From positions 124,001 to 188,000 of the forward strand of contig JBBQMD010000001.1 in NCBI GenBank assembly GCA_038328575.1: a stretch of DNA of 64,000 nucleotides, given 5' to 3'. Positions within the stretch are counted from its first letter, which is position 1, and each line of letters begins with the position of its first letter. Both the position numbers and the translations under genes were made by a program. Shown piece after piece: positions 34,870 through 43,186 of the stretch. This DNA comes from JACVCS01 sp038328575. Lineage in GTDB: Bacteria; Planctomycetota; Phycisphaerae; Phycisphaerales; UBA1924. The notes below the pieces were generated by a model. It saw only the letters and a program-made list of their open reading frames with translations. It did not search any database and was not told the DNA's origin.

Positions 34870-36828
34870 TCAGCTCTTCTTCTCGTCCTTGACTTCGAAC
34901 TCGGCATCGATGACATCATCTTTCTTGCCACCGCCAGCCGCGGCCCCTGCGCCCGCGTCCGGGGTGGCCCCGGGCACCCCGGCTTCAGCGCCCTTGGTGG
35001 CCTCGTAGACCGCTTTGCCCAGCTCGTAGCTGGCGGTCTCGAGCTCTTTCATCGCGCGCTCGATCGGGTCCTTTGCTTCACTCTTGATCGCGGTCTCGAG
35101 CGTGCCGATGGCGTTCTCGATTTTGGAGCGGGTCTCGGGCGTGACCTTGCCGCCGTGTTCTTCGAGAGACTTGCGGGTCTGGATCAGCATCGCATCGGCG
35201 CGGTTCTTGAAGTCAACGACCTCGCGACGCGTCTTGTCTTCTTCGGCGTGCGCCTCGGCGTCGCGCTTCATGCGGTCGATCTCGTCCTTGGACAGGCCGC
35301 CCGAGTTGGTGATCTTGATGTCGGACTTTTTGCCGGTGCCCTTGTCCGTCGCGGTCACTGTGAGAATGCCGTTGGCGTCCAGCGCGAACTCGACCTCGAT
35401 CTGCGGCACGCCACGCGGGGAAGGGGCGATCCCCGAGAGCTCCATGTTGCCCAGCGTTCGGTTGTCCTTGGCAAACTCGCGCTCGCCCTGAAGGACGTGG
35501 ATCGTCACGCTGGGCTGGCTGTCAGCCGCGGTGGAGAAGACTTCCTTCTTGCTGGTGGGGATGGTCGTGTTGCGGTCGATGAGTTTGGTCATGACGCCGC
35601 CGAGGGTTTCAACACCCAGCGAGAGCGGGGTGACGTCCAGGAGCAGGATGTCTTTGACCTGACCCATGAGCACGCCGCCCTGAATCGCGGCGCCGATCGC
35701 GACCACTTCGTCGGGGTTCACGGACTTGTTGGGCTCTTTGCCGAAGATCTCCTTGGCGATCTGCTGGGCCTTGGGCATGCGCGTCGAGCCGCCAACCAGC
35801 ACGACCTCGTCGATCTTGGAGATGTCGAGTTTGGCGTCACGCAGGGCGGCCTGGCAGGGGGCCTTCAATCGCTCGAACAGGTCTGCGGTGAGCGCTTCGA
35901 ACTTGCTGCGCGTCAGGCTGATCTGCATGTGCTTGGGGCCGTTCTGGTCCGCTGTGATGAACGGCAGGTTGACGGTCGTCTCCTGCATGGTCGAGAGCTC
36001 GACCTTCGCCTTCTCTGCGGCCTCTTTCAATCGCTGCAGGGCCATGGCGTCCTTCTTCAGGTCGATGCCCTCGCGCTTGCGGAACTCTTCAGCCAGGAAG
36101 TCGATGACTTTCTGGTCCCAGTCGTCGCCACCGAGGTGGGTATCGCCGTTGGTCGAGAGCACTTCGAACACGCCCTCGGCGGCGATATCGAGGATCGACA
36201 CGTCAAACGTGCCGCCGCCCAGGTCGAAGACCGCGATCTTCTCGTTCTTCTTTTTGTCAAGGCCGTAGGCCAACGCCGCGGCGGTGGGCTCGTTGATGAT
36301 GCGCTCGACCTTTAACCCGGCGATCTCGCCAGCGTCTTTGGTGGCCTGGCGCTGGGCGTCGTTGAAATACGCTGGCACGGTGATCACGGCGCGCTCGACC
36401 TTTTCGCCCAGGTAATCCTCGGCCGTCTTCTTGAGGTCTTGCAGAATGAACGCCGAGACCTGCTGCGGAGTGAACTCGCCCTGGTTGACCTTCACCTTGA
36501 CGAAATCCTCGACGCTGCCGGTGATGGAGTACGGCACCTTTGCCTCTTCGTCGCCGCTCTTGTTGTACGCGCCGACGGCGTTCGAGCCGACTTCGCTGCG
36601 GCGACGCCCCATGAATCGCTTGATCGAGAAGATCGTGTTCTTGGGATTTGTCACCTGCTGGTGCTTGGCTGGCTGGCCAACCAGGCGCTCGCCCTTGTCG
36701 GTGAACGCCACGACGGATGGCGTGGTTCGCGCGCCGGAAGAGTTGATGAGCACTTTGGGCGTTCCACCTTCCATGATGGCGACGCAGGAGTTGGTAGTAC
36801 CAAGGTCGATGCCGATGATTTTGGACAT
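34870..36828 (-). CDS. dnaK: Molecular chaperone DnaK (Hsp70)
   Basis: ATP-driven chaperone for folding and stress survival, 652 residues. Hsp70 signatures: IGIDLGTTNSCVAIMEGG, FDLGGGTFDVSILDI and VVLVGGSTRMPKAQQI. Lys-containing VITVPAYFNDAQRQATKDAG is present, the substrate domain has LLLDVTPLSLGVET, and the C-terminal helical lid ends in an Ala/Gly-rich tail and EFEVKDEKKS. A CGGAG lies 6 nt before the ATG at 36828. It is monocistronic with its own terminator; grpE, dnaJ and hrcA are not adjacent, and no CIRCE element (TTAGCACTC inverted repeat) was seen upstream, so heat control, if any, uses another system. Confidence 0.97.
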   Translation of the reverse strand: MSKIIGIDLGTTNSCVAIMEGGTPKVLINSSGARTTPSVVAFTDKGERLVGQPAKHQQVTNPKNTIFSIKRFMGRRRSEVGSNAVGAYNKSGDEEAKVPYSITGSVEDFVKVKVNQGEFTPQQVSAFILQDLKKTAEDYLGEKVERAVITVPAYFNDAQRQATKDAGEIAGLKVERIINEPTAAALAYGLDKKKNEKIAVFDLGGGTFDVSILDIAAEGVFEVLSTNGDTHLGGDDWDQKVIDFLAEEFRKREGIDLKKDAMALQRLKEAAEKAKVELSTMQETTVNLPFITADQNGPKHMQISLTRSKFEALTADLFERLKAPCQAALRDAKLDISKIDEVVLVGGSTRMPKAQQIAKEIFGKEPNKSVNPDEVVAIGAAIQGGVLMGQVKDILLLDVTPLSLGVETLGGVMTKLIDRNTTIPTSKKEVFSTAADSQPSVTIHVLQGEREFAKDNRTLGNMELSGIAPSPRGVPQIEVEFALDANGILTVTATDKGTGKKSDIKITNSGGLSKDEIDRMKRDAEAHAEEDKTRREVVDFKNRADAMLIQTRKSLEEHGGKVTPETRSKIENAIGTLETAIKSEAKDPIERAMKELETASYELGKAVYEATKGAEAGVPGATPDAGAGAAAGGGKKDDVIDAEFEVKDEKKS

Positions 36829-37344
36829 GGTGCGCTCCGTGGTGGCGTCTGAAACCGGGGCTGAGACGCCGTGGTCTTTAGATCTGGTTCGGGGCCTAGA
36901 TTTGGGCCCGTGTCAGACAAGGGCAAGCCCTGTGCCAGCGGAAACCAAACCAAGGGGGGGCGAGCCAGCCGCCCGATTCGCGAACGTACGCCGACTTTGC
37001 CCGCCGGCTGAGTTGGATCGGCAGGAGGTGGCCTGCTCGAATGATGCCGAATCCGACTTGAAGGGCCGCGCGACTGCCGGTTTGGCAGTGAACCCGACAA
37101 CGACTTTGTTTCATCTTGGTGCTGGGATGTTTTAGGGGGAGGGGAGGCGCTGGCGTGGGGGAGTTTGCGGCGGGTGGGAGCGAACGTGCTGTGGGCGCTG
37201 TCGCGATGCGCGAGCGGGCGAGCGGGCAAGCGGGCGAGGGAGAGATTTGGCAGGAGCGCAACGCAGCTTCGCCCGAAGCGACCCGGCCCGGCGCGACACG
37301 CTCGCCCGCGGCCCTGACGGCCCGCCTCGTTTATCATTCGATCG
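36829..37344. other. Divergent intergenic region between dnaK and rsmH
   Basis: 516 bp holding the dnaK promoter region and, nearer rsmH, G-rich low-complexity DNA and an 8-bp tandem repeat. No gene was recognised. A possible dnaK promoter pair is too weak to name. Confidence 0.4.
37211..37240 (+). repeat. 8-bp tandem repeat (CGAGCGGG, about 3.5 copies)
   Basis: CGAGCGGG CGAGCGGG CAAGCGGG CGAGGG in a row, about 105 bp upstream of rsmH. A slippage-prone microsatellite without an evident role. Confidence 0.6.
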
Positions 37345-38283
37345 GTGAAGCGATCCAAGGCCCCCCACATCCCGGTGTTGCTCAGACAAGTGCTCGACGT
37401 GCTTGGGCCGGCGCCGGGGCAGACGGTTGTCGATTGCACGCTGGGCGTGGGCGGCCACTCCAGCGCGATGCTCAAGTGGATCGCGCCGGGCGGGCGGCTG
37501 ATCGGCATCGACTTTGATCCGGCCAACATCGAACTCTCGCGCGTGCGCCTTGACAGCGCCGCGCGCGATCTGGGGCGGGCGGCGGGCGTCCGGTTTGATT
37601 TGTACCACAACAACTTCGCGGCGCTGCCGACGGTGCTGATCGAGGCGGGTGTGGAGCGGGTGGACTGCGTGCTCGCAGACGTTGGCGTTGCCAGCACGCA
37701 GATCGACGACCCGGCGCGCGGGTTCTCGTATCGCCGTCCTGGTCCGCTGGACATGCGGATGGACCCGACGCGCGGCCAGCCCGCGGCGGCGCTGCTCAAT
37801 CGCCTCAGCGAGGGCGAGCTCGCTGAGGCGCTGCTGGAACTCGGCGACGAGACCGATGCACCGGCGATCGCGCGGCTCATCGTCCAACGGCGGGCTGTCG
37901 CGCCGATCACCACCACGCAAGAACTCATGGCCTTGGTCTGCGAAGCTCGCGACTTCACGATCGAACGCGGCGCGGGCGCCAAGCTTCACCCCGCGGCGCG
38001 GACGTTTCAGGCCCTGCGCATCCTTGTCAATCGCGAGCTCGCGAACCTCGAGCGGCTCCTGAGCGTGCTTCCGCAGACGCTCAAGCCCGGCGGCGTCGGC
38101 GCGATCATCAGCTTTCACAGCGGCGAAGACCGGCGTGTCAAAGCCAGCTTCCGCGAGGGCCTGCGCAGTGGGGTGTACGAATCCATCAGCGAGGAGCCGC
38201 TGATCGCGGACGAAGAGGAGAAGGGCAGCAACCCACGGGCCCGCTCGGCGAAGCTTCGCTGGGCAAAGCGATCACGCGGCTGA
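37345..38283 (+). CDS. rsmH: 16S rRNA (cytosine-N4)-methyltransferase RsmH (MraW)
   Basis: SAM-dependent methylation of N4 of C1402 in 16S rRNA at the decoding site, 312 residues. Motifs: HIPVLLRQVLDVL, VVDCTLGVGGHS (SAM loop), LIGIDFDPANI, LADVGVASTQIDDPARGFSY, GPLDMRMD, RTFQALRI and the end of the catalytic region IISFHSGEDRRVK (normally FHSLEDR, here Gly for Leu). In most bacteria rsmH lies in the division/cell-wall cluster with mraZ and ftsL; here it is alone, in keeping with the loss of ftsZ and much of dcw in planctomycetes. The start is GTG at 37345, with TATCAT 7 nt upstream and no ribosome site. Downstream, it converges with the S74 gene. Confidence 0.94.
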   Translation: MKRSKAPHIPVLLRQVLDVLGPAPGQTVVDCTLGVGGHSSAMLKWIAPGGRLIGIDFDPANIELSRVRLDSAARDLGRAAGVRFDLYHNNFAALPTVLIEAGVERVDCVLADVGVASTQIDDPARGFSYRRPGPLDMRMDPTRGQPAAALLNRLSEGELAEALLELGDETDAPAIARLIVQRRAVAPITTTQELMALVCEARDFTIERGAGAKLHPAARTFQALRILVNRELANLERLLSVLPQTLKPGGVGAIISFHSGEDRRVKASFREGLRSGVYESISEEPLIADEEEKGSNPRARSAKLRWAKRSRG

Positions 38284-38463
38284 GTCTTCAGCGTGAGGCG
38301 ACACGATCCAAACGCTGCCGTCATGTGCAGGCGGCGCAGGCGCGCCGCTGAGGTTGTCCGGACGCACATCGTGGCGGCCGCGGCGGTCGCCGAAGAGGAA
38401 AACTGCCGCGCTGGAGAGACGACCTGTCCAGTGCGGAAGGCTGTCGCAGCCGGGCACGGGCGG

Positions 38464-39438
38464 CTACTTCTTGCCTTGGGATTCGATCAACTGCTCGAGC
38501 CGCTCCAACCGGGTCTTGAGCTCGGCGTTCTCGGCACGCTGCTGGGCGATCTGTGCGTCTTTCTCGGCGCGCAGATCGCGGAGGGCTTCGACCATTAGGG
38601 CGGTGGTGCTGCGCTCGGTCACCATGCGCATGCCTTGCTCGTCGCGCGTGACCCAGTCGGGGAAGACACGCTCGACCTCGTCGGCCATGAGGCCGATCTG
38701 AAGCCCCGGCAGGCCGCGGTGGCCCTCCACCACATCGTCGTTATAGAGGAACTGGTAGCCGCGCAGGGCGAGCAGACGGTCGAGCGTGCCTTTGAGCGGC
38801 GCGGCATCGTGCTTGAGGCGCGGGTCAGATGAGGCGGCCCACGAGCCGCCGCCGGGTTTAAAGCCGTTGCCGTTGATGGTGAAGTTTCCAGCGCCGGTGA
38901 GCTGAGCACTCTGGATGTACGCGGCGGCGGAGCCGTAGCCGAAGCTGATGTTCTGGCTCAAGGCGGCGGTGTGGATGCGCAGGTTGCTCAGCGCGATGCC
39001 GATGCCGAAGTTGGGACCGCCCGGGGCACCGTTGAGGATGATCAAGTCGTCGAGGTTGTTGCCAAAGAGCAACTTGCCCGTGGTGCTGATCGAGCCGCGG
39101 ACATCGAGTTTGGCCGTCGGGTTATCCGTGCCGAGGCCGAGATCGCCGGTGGCGTTAATCGAACCGCGGACATCGAGTTTGGCGGTCGGTGCTTGCGTGC
39201 CGAGGCCGACATCTCCGGTTGGCGTGATGCGTGCCAGCTCGGCGTAGTCGCTGCCCTTGGTCGGCTCGACGCCGAAGCGCAAGGCGGAGGTGTTGTTCCA
39301 GATGAATGAGTGCGGGTTGTTCGTACCGCCGGGTGCGTGGGTGTAGAACCAGTTGACGCCGGAGGTCAGGCCGAGGGCTGGGGCACCGTAGTAGCTATTG
39401 GGCCCGGCAACCTCCAGCGACATGGCGGGGGTGAGCAC
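38464..39438 (-). pseudogene. C-terminal part of a frameshifted surface protein: S74 intramolecular-chaperone peptidase domain
   Basis: A 324-codon frame that begins in mid-protein. It starts with a beta-helix-like repeat region, including a 23-residue tandem (PTAKLDVRGSI twice), then WAASSDPRLKHDAAPL, the typical entry to the S74/endosialidase chaperone domain, IGLMADEVERVFPDWV, and a C-terminal coiled coil (AQIAQQRAENAELKTRLERL). S74 domains trimerise fibre proteins and cut themselves off. The frame immediately upstream on the same strand encodes the missing N-terminus (signal peptide and P-domain) but is one frame out. Removing one 5-bp unit of a CGTGG tandem repeat at 39455-39469 would join the two exactly. 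It may be a true mutation, a switchable gene or an assembly error. Confidence 0.8.
39089..39226 (-). repeat. Two imperfect 69-bp tandem repeats inside the S74 gene
   Basis: Two units of 69 bp, each encoding a 23-residue segment with the core LGT-PTAKLDVRGSI. They are in frame and belong to the fibre-like region before the S74 domain. Confidence 0.7.
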
Positions 39439-40415
39439 GCCGACGCCGACGCGGCGTGGCGTGGCGTGGTGGCCGCGTTGGAGGCAGCGGCACCCAGTCC
39501 AAAGCTCCAGGGACTGCTGGCGACGGGCGCGGGGCTGATCACCTGGCGCGGCGCGAGCGTGACAAAGATGCCGTTGCCTACGGAGTCGAGCTCGACTTGC
39601 AACCAGAGCTGGCGGTCATTGGGCAGCGGCTGGCCGACATCGACCAGTGTGGTGAAAACGCCGGCGGTGACAGGGACACTGGACGACAAGCTAAAGTTGC
39701 CGATGCGCTGGAGCGGGTTGGTGGCCGCGGCGCTGTCCCAGACGGAGAAGCGCAGGTAGACCACTCCGCTGGTCGCACCATCGATCTTGCCCTGATAGGT
39801 AAAGGCCGTGGGCGCGGGCGTGGTGGGCGGGAGGAACTCGATCGACCAGCCACCGGCGATGCTGCCGCCGTCAACTATGGGCGTGTCATCAAAGACGTAC
39901 AGGGACCAGACTCCGTTGGTGGGCGTGCCTGCCAAGCTGCCCAGGGGGCTGAGCGTGCCCGTCGGGGCCGGGGCGGGAAACGCGGCCAGCGCGTTGGTCT
40001 CGGGCAAATAGATGCCCGTGGTGAGATTTGCAGTGACGATCGGCAGGACGTTGGTCGACTCGGCAAAGAAGGTCACGTCGGCATTGGCTGCATTGCCGCT
40101 GCCGTTGTTGCTGGCCAGCAGCGGGATGATGCGCCCGCTGGGCGAGACCAGCGCGATGGTCACGTCACTCAGAAAGGTGTGCGAAAGGCCGCGGATCGTT
40201 ACGGCGGCGCGCGGCACGGTGTTGCCGGGCACAGCCCCAAGCGGGACGGTAATAGTGCTCGGGTACAGCGCCGGCACCGCCTGCGGGGATGGGAAGTTCA
40301 GCGCCGTGGTGTTGCTGAAGGTCTGGGCCTGGGTCTGGCCGGTGGCCAAGGCCACGGCGCAGAGGGCCGCGGCGGCAGAGCGCCACTGGCAAGCACGAGG
40401 CAGAACCCGAGACAT
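39366..40415 (-). pseudogene. N-terminal part of the frameshifted surface protein: signal peptide and P-domain
   Basis: A 349-codon frame. A signal peptide (MSRVLPRACQWRSAAAALCA, cleavage near QTQA) is followed by a proprotein-convertase P-domain: FPSPQAVPALYPSTITVPLG, RGLSHTFLSDVTIALVSPSG, GVWSLYVFDDTPIVDGG and IAGGWSIEF. A second beta-domain with TAFTYQGKI and VYLRFSVWDSA follows, a typical planctomycete exported layout. After SSPWSFGLGAAASNAATTPR the frame runs into nonsense codons, where a CGTGG repeat shifts it out of register with the S74 part. The start at 40415 is chosen for the signal peptide; ATG at 40445 is possible. A TATTCT box about 30 nt upstream of 40445 may be the -10. Confidence 0.75.
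39455..39469 (+). repeat. 5-bp tandem repeat (CGTGG x3) at the frameshift point
   Basis: Three CGTGG units (CCACG on the coding strand) at the exact place where the P-domain frame must pass into the S74 frame. Loss of one unit (minus 5 bp) gives AATTPRRVGVGVLTPAMS and a single open frame. The unit size, not divisible by three, is what would allow slippage to switch the protein on and off. Confidence 0.8.
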
Positions 40416-41148
40416 AAACGATCCGCCAGCAGCGATGGTCAGCATGATGAACCCCAGAAGAGTGGTGTGGTGAATCCAGAATACCACAGCGCGGACGCCA
40501 ACGCTCGCGCAAATACCCATTTGGAGAGATAGGCAACGACTCGATGGACGAACAGATCATCCAAACGCCGGGCCGATGCTCACTCTTCAGACCGAAGGTC
40601 TTGACCGTTCGTAGCCGGGGTGTGGAGGGAGCTTTGCGACGACACCCCCGAAAGGCGATGGCCCATACCCCTCTTCTTCTTGCTCCCGCAGCCTGGCAGG
40701 CTGGTCGCGCGGGCAATGATGAAGGGCGCGTTGACCGCTTCGGGGTCTGGTTGGTTTGGAGCGCGATGTCCGGGGGTCGCGCTCGAAGACTCGCGGGACC
40801 CCCGGCTATGAACGGCCAGCCCTTCGGGCTGAAGATGGCACCCGGCTGTGGGCGTGGCATTTCCTCGGGCTGGAATGCGCAGTCCGCTGCCTCAACCCCA
40901 CACAAACCGCTCGTCCCACTCGACGCCGTGCTTGCGGAGGAACACTCGCGTCTTACTTCGGCGCCGGTGCCTCCGCGTTGCCCTCGATCAACGCCGCGGC
41001 CTCGGCGAGCAGGGCCTTGGCTTCGGCATCGTCAGCCCACGCGATGGGCGTCGGGCGTGTGCCTTCGGGGCTGTCGGGCGCGGGCGGCGTCGGCGGGGCG
41101 GCCATGATCGTGGGGGCTTTGGCCAGGGGTTGCGCGATACACTTTGGT
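40416..41148. other. Long intergenic stretch with REP-like palindromes
   Basis: About 730 bp. 40416-40545 should hold the promoter of the P-domain gene. From about 40555 to 40905 there are dispersed short palindromes such as AGCCCTTCGGGCT (40819-40831) and paired GGCTATGAACGG/CCGTTCGTAGCC-like segments, of the type found in planctomycete intergenic repeats linked with Y1 transposases. From 40905 to 41105 minus-strand frames show protein-like fragments without a complete gene. Confidence 0.4.
40555..40905. repeat. REP-like repetitive intergenic element (composite)
   Basis: The stretch contains ACCGTTCGTAGCCGGGGTG near 40607-40625 and, in reverse sense, GGCTATGAACGGCCAGCCC near 40804-40822, then a short hairpin AGCCC-TTC-GGGCT and a repeated GAAGATGGCACCCGGCT. 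Opposed copies of one motif about 200 bp apart with hairpins resemble REP/BIME elements. No transposase is encoded here. Copy number elsewhere in the genome is unknown. Confidence 0.4.
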
Positions 41149-41454
41149 ATGGACCGCGACTTGCCCATTGAAATATCGCCTGAGGAGATCGCCGTGTTCT
41201 GCCAGCGACACGGCATCGCGTGGCTGTCGCTGTTTGGGAGCGTGCTGCGGGAGGACTTTACGCCGGAGAGCGATGTGGATGTGCTGGTGGAGTTTTTGCC
41301 GGACCGCACTCCCGGCTTGGCGTTCTTTGCGATGCAGGACGAACTGTCGCTGCTCCTTCAACGGCAGGCCGATCTGAACACGCCGAAGAGCCTCAGCAAG
41401 CACTTTCGCGACGAAGGCTTGCGGGAAGCGAGAGTTCTCCATGTCGCGGCATGA
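41149..41454 (+). CDS. mntA: MntA-type nucleotidyltransferase antitoxin
   Basis: A 101-residue minimal nucleotidyltransferase (MNT). Motif GSVLREDFTPESDVDVLVEF contains GS-x10-DxD, the metal and nucleotide site, and a third acidic residue lies in RQADLNTP. In HEPN-MNT systems this protein AMPylates a tyrosine of the HEPN ribonuclease and so silences it. Its 3' end overlaps by 14 bp the start of a HEPN gene that is truncated. The ATG at 41149 has TACACT 5 nt upstream and no ribosome site, so the message is probably leaderless. As the toxin is broken, it may now be an orphan or act on a toxin encoded elsewhere. Confidence 0.85.
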   Translation: MDRDLPIEISPEEIAVFCQRHGIAWLSLFGSVLREDFTPESDVDVLVEFLPDRTPGLAFFAMQDELSLLLQRQADLNTPKSLSKHFRDEGLREARVLHVAA

Positions 41455-41587
41455 AGACGAAGTTCGCCTTGTACACATGCTCGATCACGCGATGGAAGCG
41501 GTCGAGATGTGCTCGCGTCGCAGCAAGGCCGACCTGAATTCTGAACGCATGCTCAATCTGGCGTTGGAGGCACCGGTGCGGAAGTGA
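41441..41587 (+). pseudogene. Truncated HEPN toxin (DUF86), partner of MntA
   Basis: Only 48 codons remain: MSRHEDEVRLVHMLDHAMEA, then SRRSKADLNSERMLNLALEA, then PVRK and a stop. This is a good match to the first third of DUF86 HEPN toxins, which normally continue with a long helix and the catalytic RxxxxH motif; that half is missing. The start overlaps mntA by 14 bp, the usual arrangement of these operons. The end overlaps the 3' end of the converging DUF2254 gene by 35 bp, so a rearrangement probably joined the two. Without RxxxxH it cannot be an active ribonuclease. Confidence 0.75.
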
Positions 41588-42932
41588 TCGTCGTCTCGCT
41601 CGCGATCTCAATCGCTTTGAGCGAACTGATCAGAAGCGATGCTCGCGCCCCTACGGGCTCACGGTCCACGGAGGCCGGGATGGTCTGCCGGATGACTTCC
41701 TCCAGCGCCCTAGCGTGATGGAGGAGGACCTCGCGGCGATTCGGAAGCTGGGTACGTTCCTCCAGCGTGAGCAGCGCTTCAACGAGCCGTTTGAGCACGG
41801 CAACATTGCCGCTGGCGTTCTGGCGGATCTGGTCGAAGGCCAGGTCAACCATGCTCGCGAACGTCGCCCCGCGCGTAATGACCCGCAGTTCACCTGCGTC
41901 GAACCGGCAGGGTGATTTGATATCGCGGCCGCAGAGCCTGACGAGGATCGCGGTCAGGTAGTCCAGCGACATCACTGCGGTCGTGGTGTCGTTGATTCCG
42001 GGCGAGAGCGACTTGAGCGCGACATCGACGATCTGCCGGATGCCGTAGGCCGCGTCCTGGTCTGTCGTCCGCTGGGTGTTGATGGCGTAGGCCTCACTCA
42101 GTCGTTTGAGGACATCATGAGACGGCGGCCCGGACCCCTCCGACGTGAGGATGGAGGCAAGCGGCATTCCCTCAAAGACGAACTCGCCGATGCGGCGCTC
42201 CATGCGGATGACGGCCTTGTTATCCCGGGCGATGGCGAGCAGCGACTCGGCCTCGACGCGCTGGATGTACCCGGTGCGGGCGGCAGGGGCGACATGCCAT
42301 CGCCGACGCAGTTTGGTGTGCGAGGGGTCTGGGTCCGCGTGGTACTCATCCTCCTGTCCCACGCACTCGGGGAACAGATGGTCGATGCGTTCCACTGTTT
42401 CGGCGGCGATACGCGCCAGGATGTGCGACGCCTGAATCGTCATTGCGATGTGGTGGATGAAGTAGATGAAGAAACCGACCCCGATGAAAGCGAGGACGAC
42501 CCCGCCCAGCACCGCCAGCGACGGGACGAACTCAATGTCAGGCCCCTCGCGGATTGTCCGCAGCACCACCAGGCAGTACGCGAAGATGCCGACGAAGACG
42601 CCCAGCACCACCTGATTGGCGCGATCACTCATGAAGTTGTGAAGGACACGCGAGGTGTACTGGCTGGAGGCCAAAGAGAGCGCCACCAACGTGATCGAGA
42701 AGACCACCCCGGCCACGGTGATCATCGAGCCCGCCACGGCCACGAGCATCGCCCTGGAGCCCGCGGCGCCCGCGCCGAAAAGGCGCGGCCAGGCGTTCAG
42801 GACCTCGTCCTCGAGCAGAGTGTCCACCTCGATCAGCCCGATCGCCAGCGCCACGGCCAGCAGCACTAGCGCCCCCGGCACAAACCAGAGACTCGATCGA
42901 AGGGATGGCCAGATACTCTGAAGTTTGCCCAT
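41553..42932 (-). CDS. DUF2254 predicted membrane protein
   Basis: A 459-residue membrane protein of the DUF2254 family, function unknown. Two helices near the N-terminus (FVPGALVLLAVALAIGL; MLVAVAGSMITVAGVVFSIT) and two more around residues 110-165 (VVLGVFVGIFAYCLVVL; GGVVLAFIGVGFFIYFIHHI). The conserved VALSLASSQYTSRVL and HIAMTIQASHIL segments are present, as are the C-terminal soluble part with TGYIQRVEAESLL and SPGINDTTTAVMSLDYL. The ATG at 42932 is used; a GTG at 42962 would add ten basic residues. Neither has a clear ribosome site. The gene converges on the broken HEPN-MNT pair. Confidence 0.8.
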   Translation of the reverse strand: MGKLQSIWPSLRSSLWFVPGALVLLAVALAIGLIEVDTLLEDEVLNAWPRLFGAGAAGSRAMLVAVAGSMITVAGVVFSITLVALSLASSQYTSRVLHNFMSDRANQVVLGVFVGIFAYCLVVLRTIREGPDIEFVPSLAVLGGVVLAFIGVGFFIYFIHHIAMTIQASHILARIAAETVERIDHLFPECVGQEDEYHADPDPSHTKLRRRWHVAPAARTGYIQRVEAESLLAIARDNKAVIRMERRIGEFVFEGMPLASILTSEGSGPPSHDVLKRLSEAYAINTQRTTDQDAAYGIRQIVDVALKSLSPGINDTTTAVMSLDYLTAILVRLCGRDIKSPCRFDAGELRVITRGATFASMVDLAFDQIRQNASGNVAVLKRLVEALLTLEERTQLPNRREVLLHHARALEEVIRQTIPASVDREPVGARASLLISSLKAIEIASETTITSAPVPPTPD

Positions 42933-43186
42933 GAATCTACGCGCCCTTCGGGAGTTGCTCACGCGTCAAGAACGGTCGAGATTGTCCGACCGATCGTCTT
43001 CACTCCATAAAGGCCGCTGCGAGTCTCGGTCGTGCTACGAACTGAAACAGTATCAGCGCGTTCGATGTCAGACCGGACGCACGCGATGATCCGCAGCGAC
43101 CATGAGTTGGCATTCATCGGCACCGCACCGCGCGATCATTCGCAGATCGTCTGTTTACCCGCGTCGACTTCTCGCTGGAGATGCGC

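Noticed and set aside
36829..37100. CIRCE heat-shock operator upstream of dnaK
   Set aside because: No TTAGCACTC/GAGTGCTAA inverted repeat was found on either strand.
38272..38457. A 61-codon minus-strand frame starting 6 bp after the S74 stop, with a plausible-looking sequence (FLFGDRRGRHDVRPDNLSG)
   Set aside because: GTG start without ribosome site, overlap with the rsmH end, no recognised motif. It could be a small coupled gene, but the support is too thin.
38464..40415. S74 chaperone domain as a sign of a prophage tail-fibre region
   Set aside because: No other phage gene is near, and the N-terminus has a signal peptide and P-domain, so it is an exported cellular protein.
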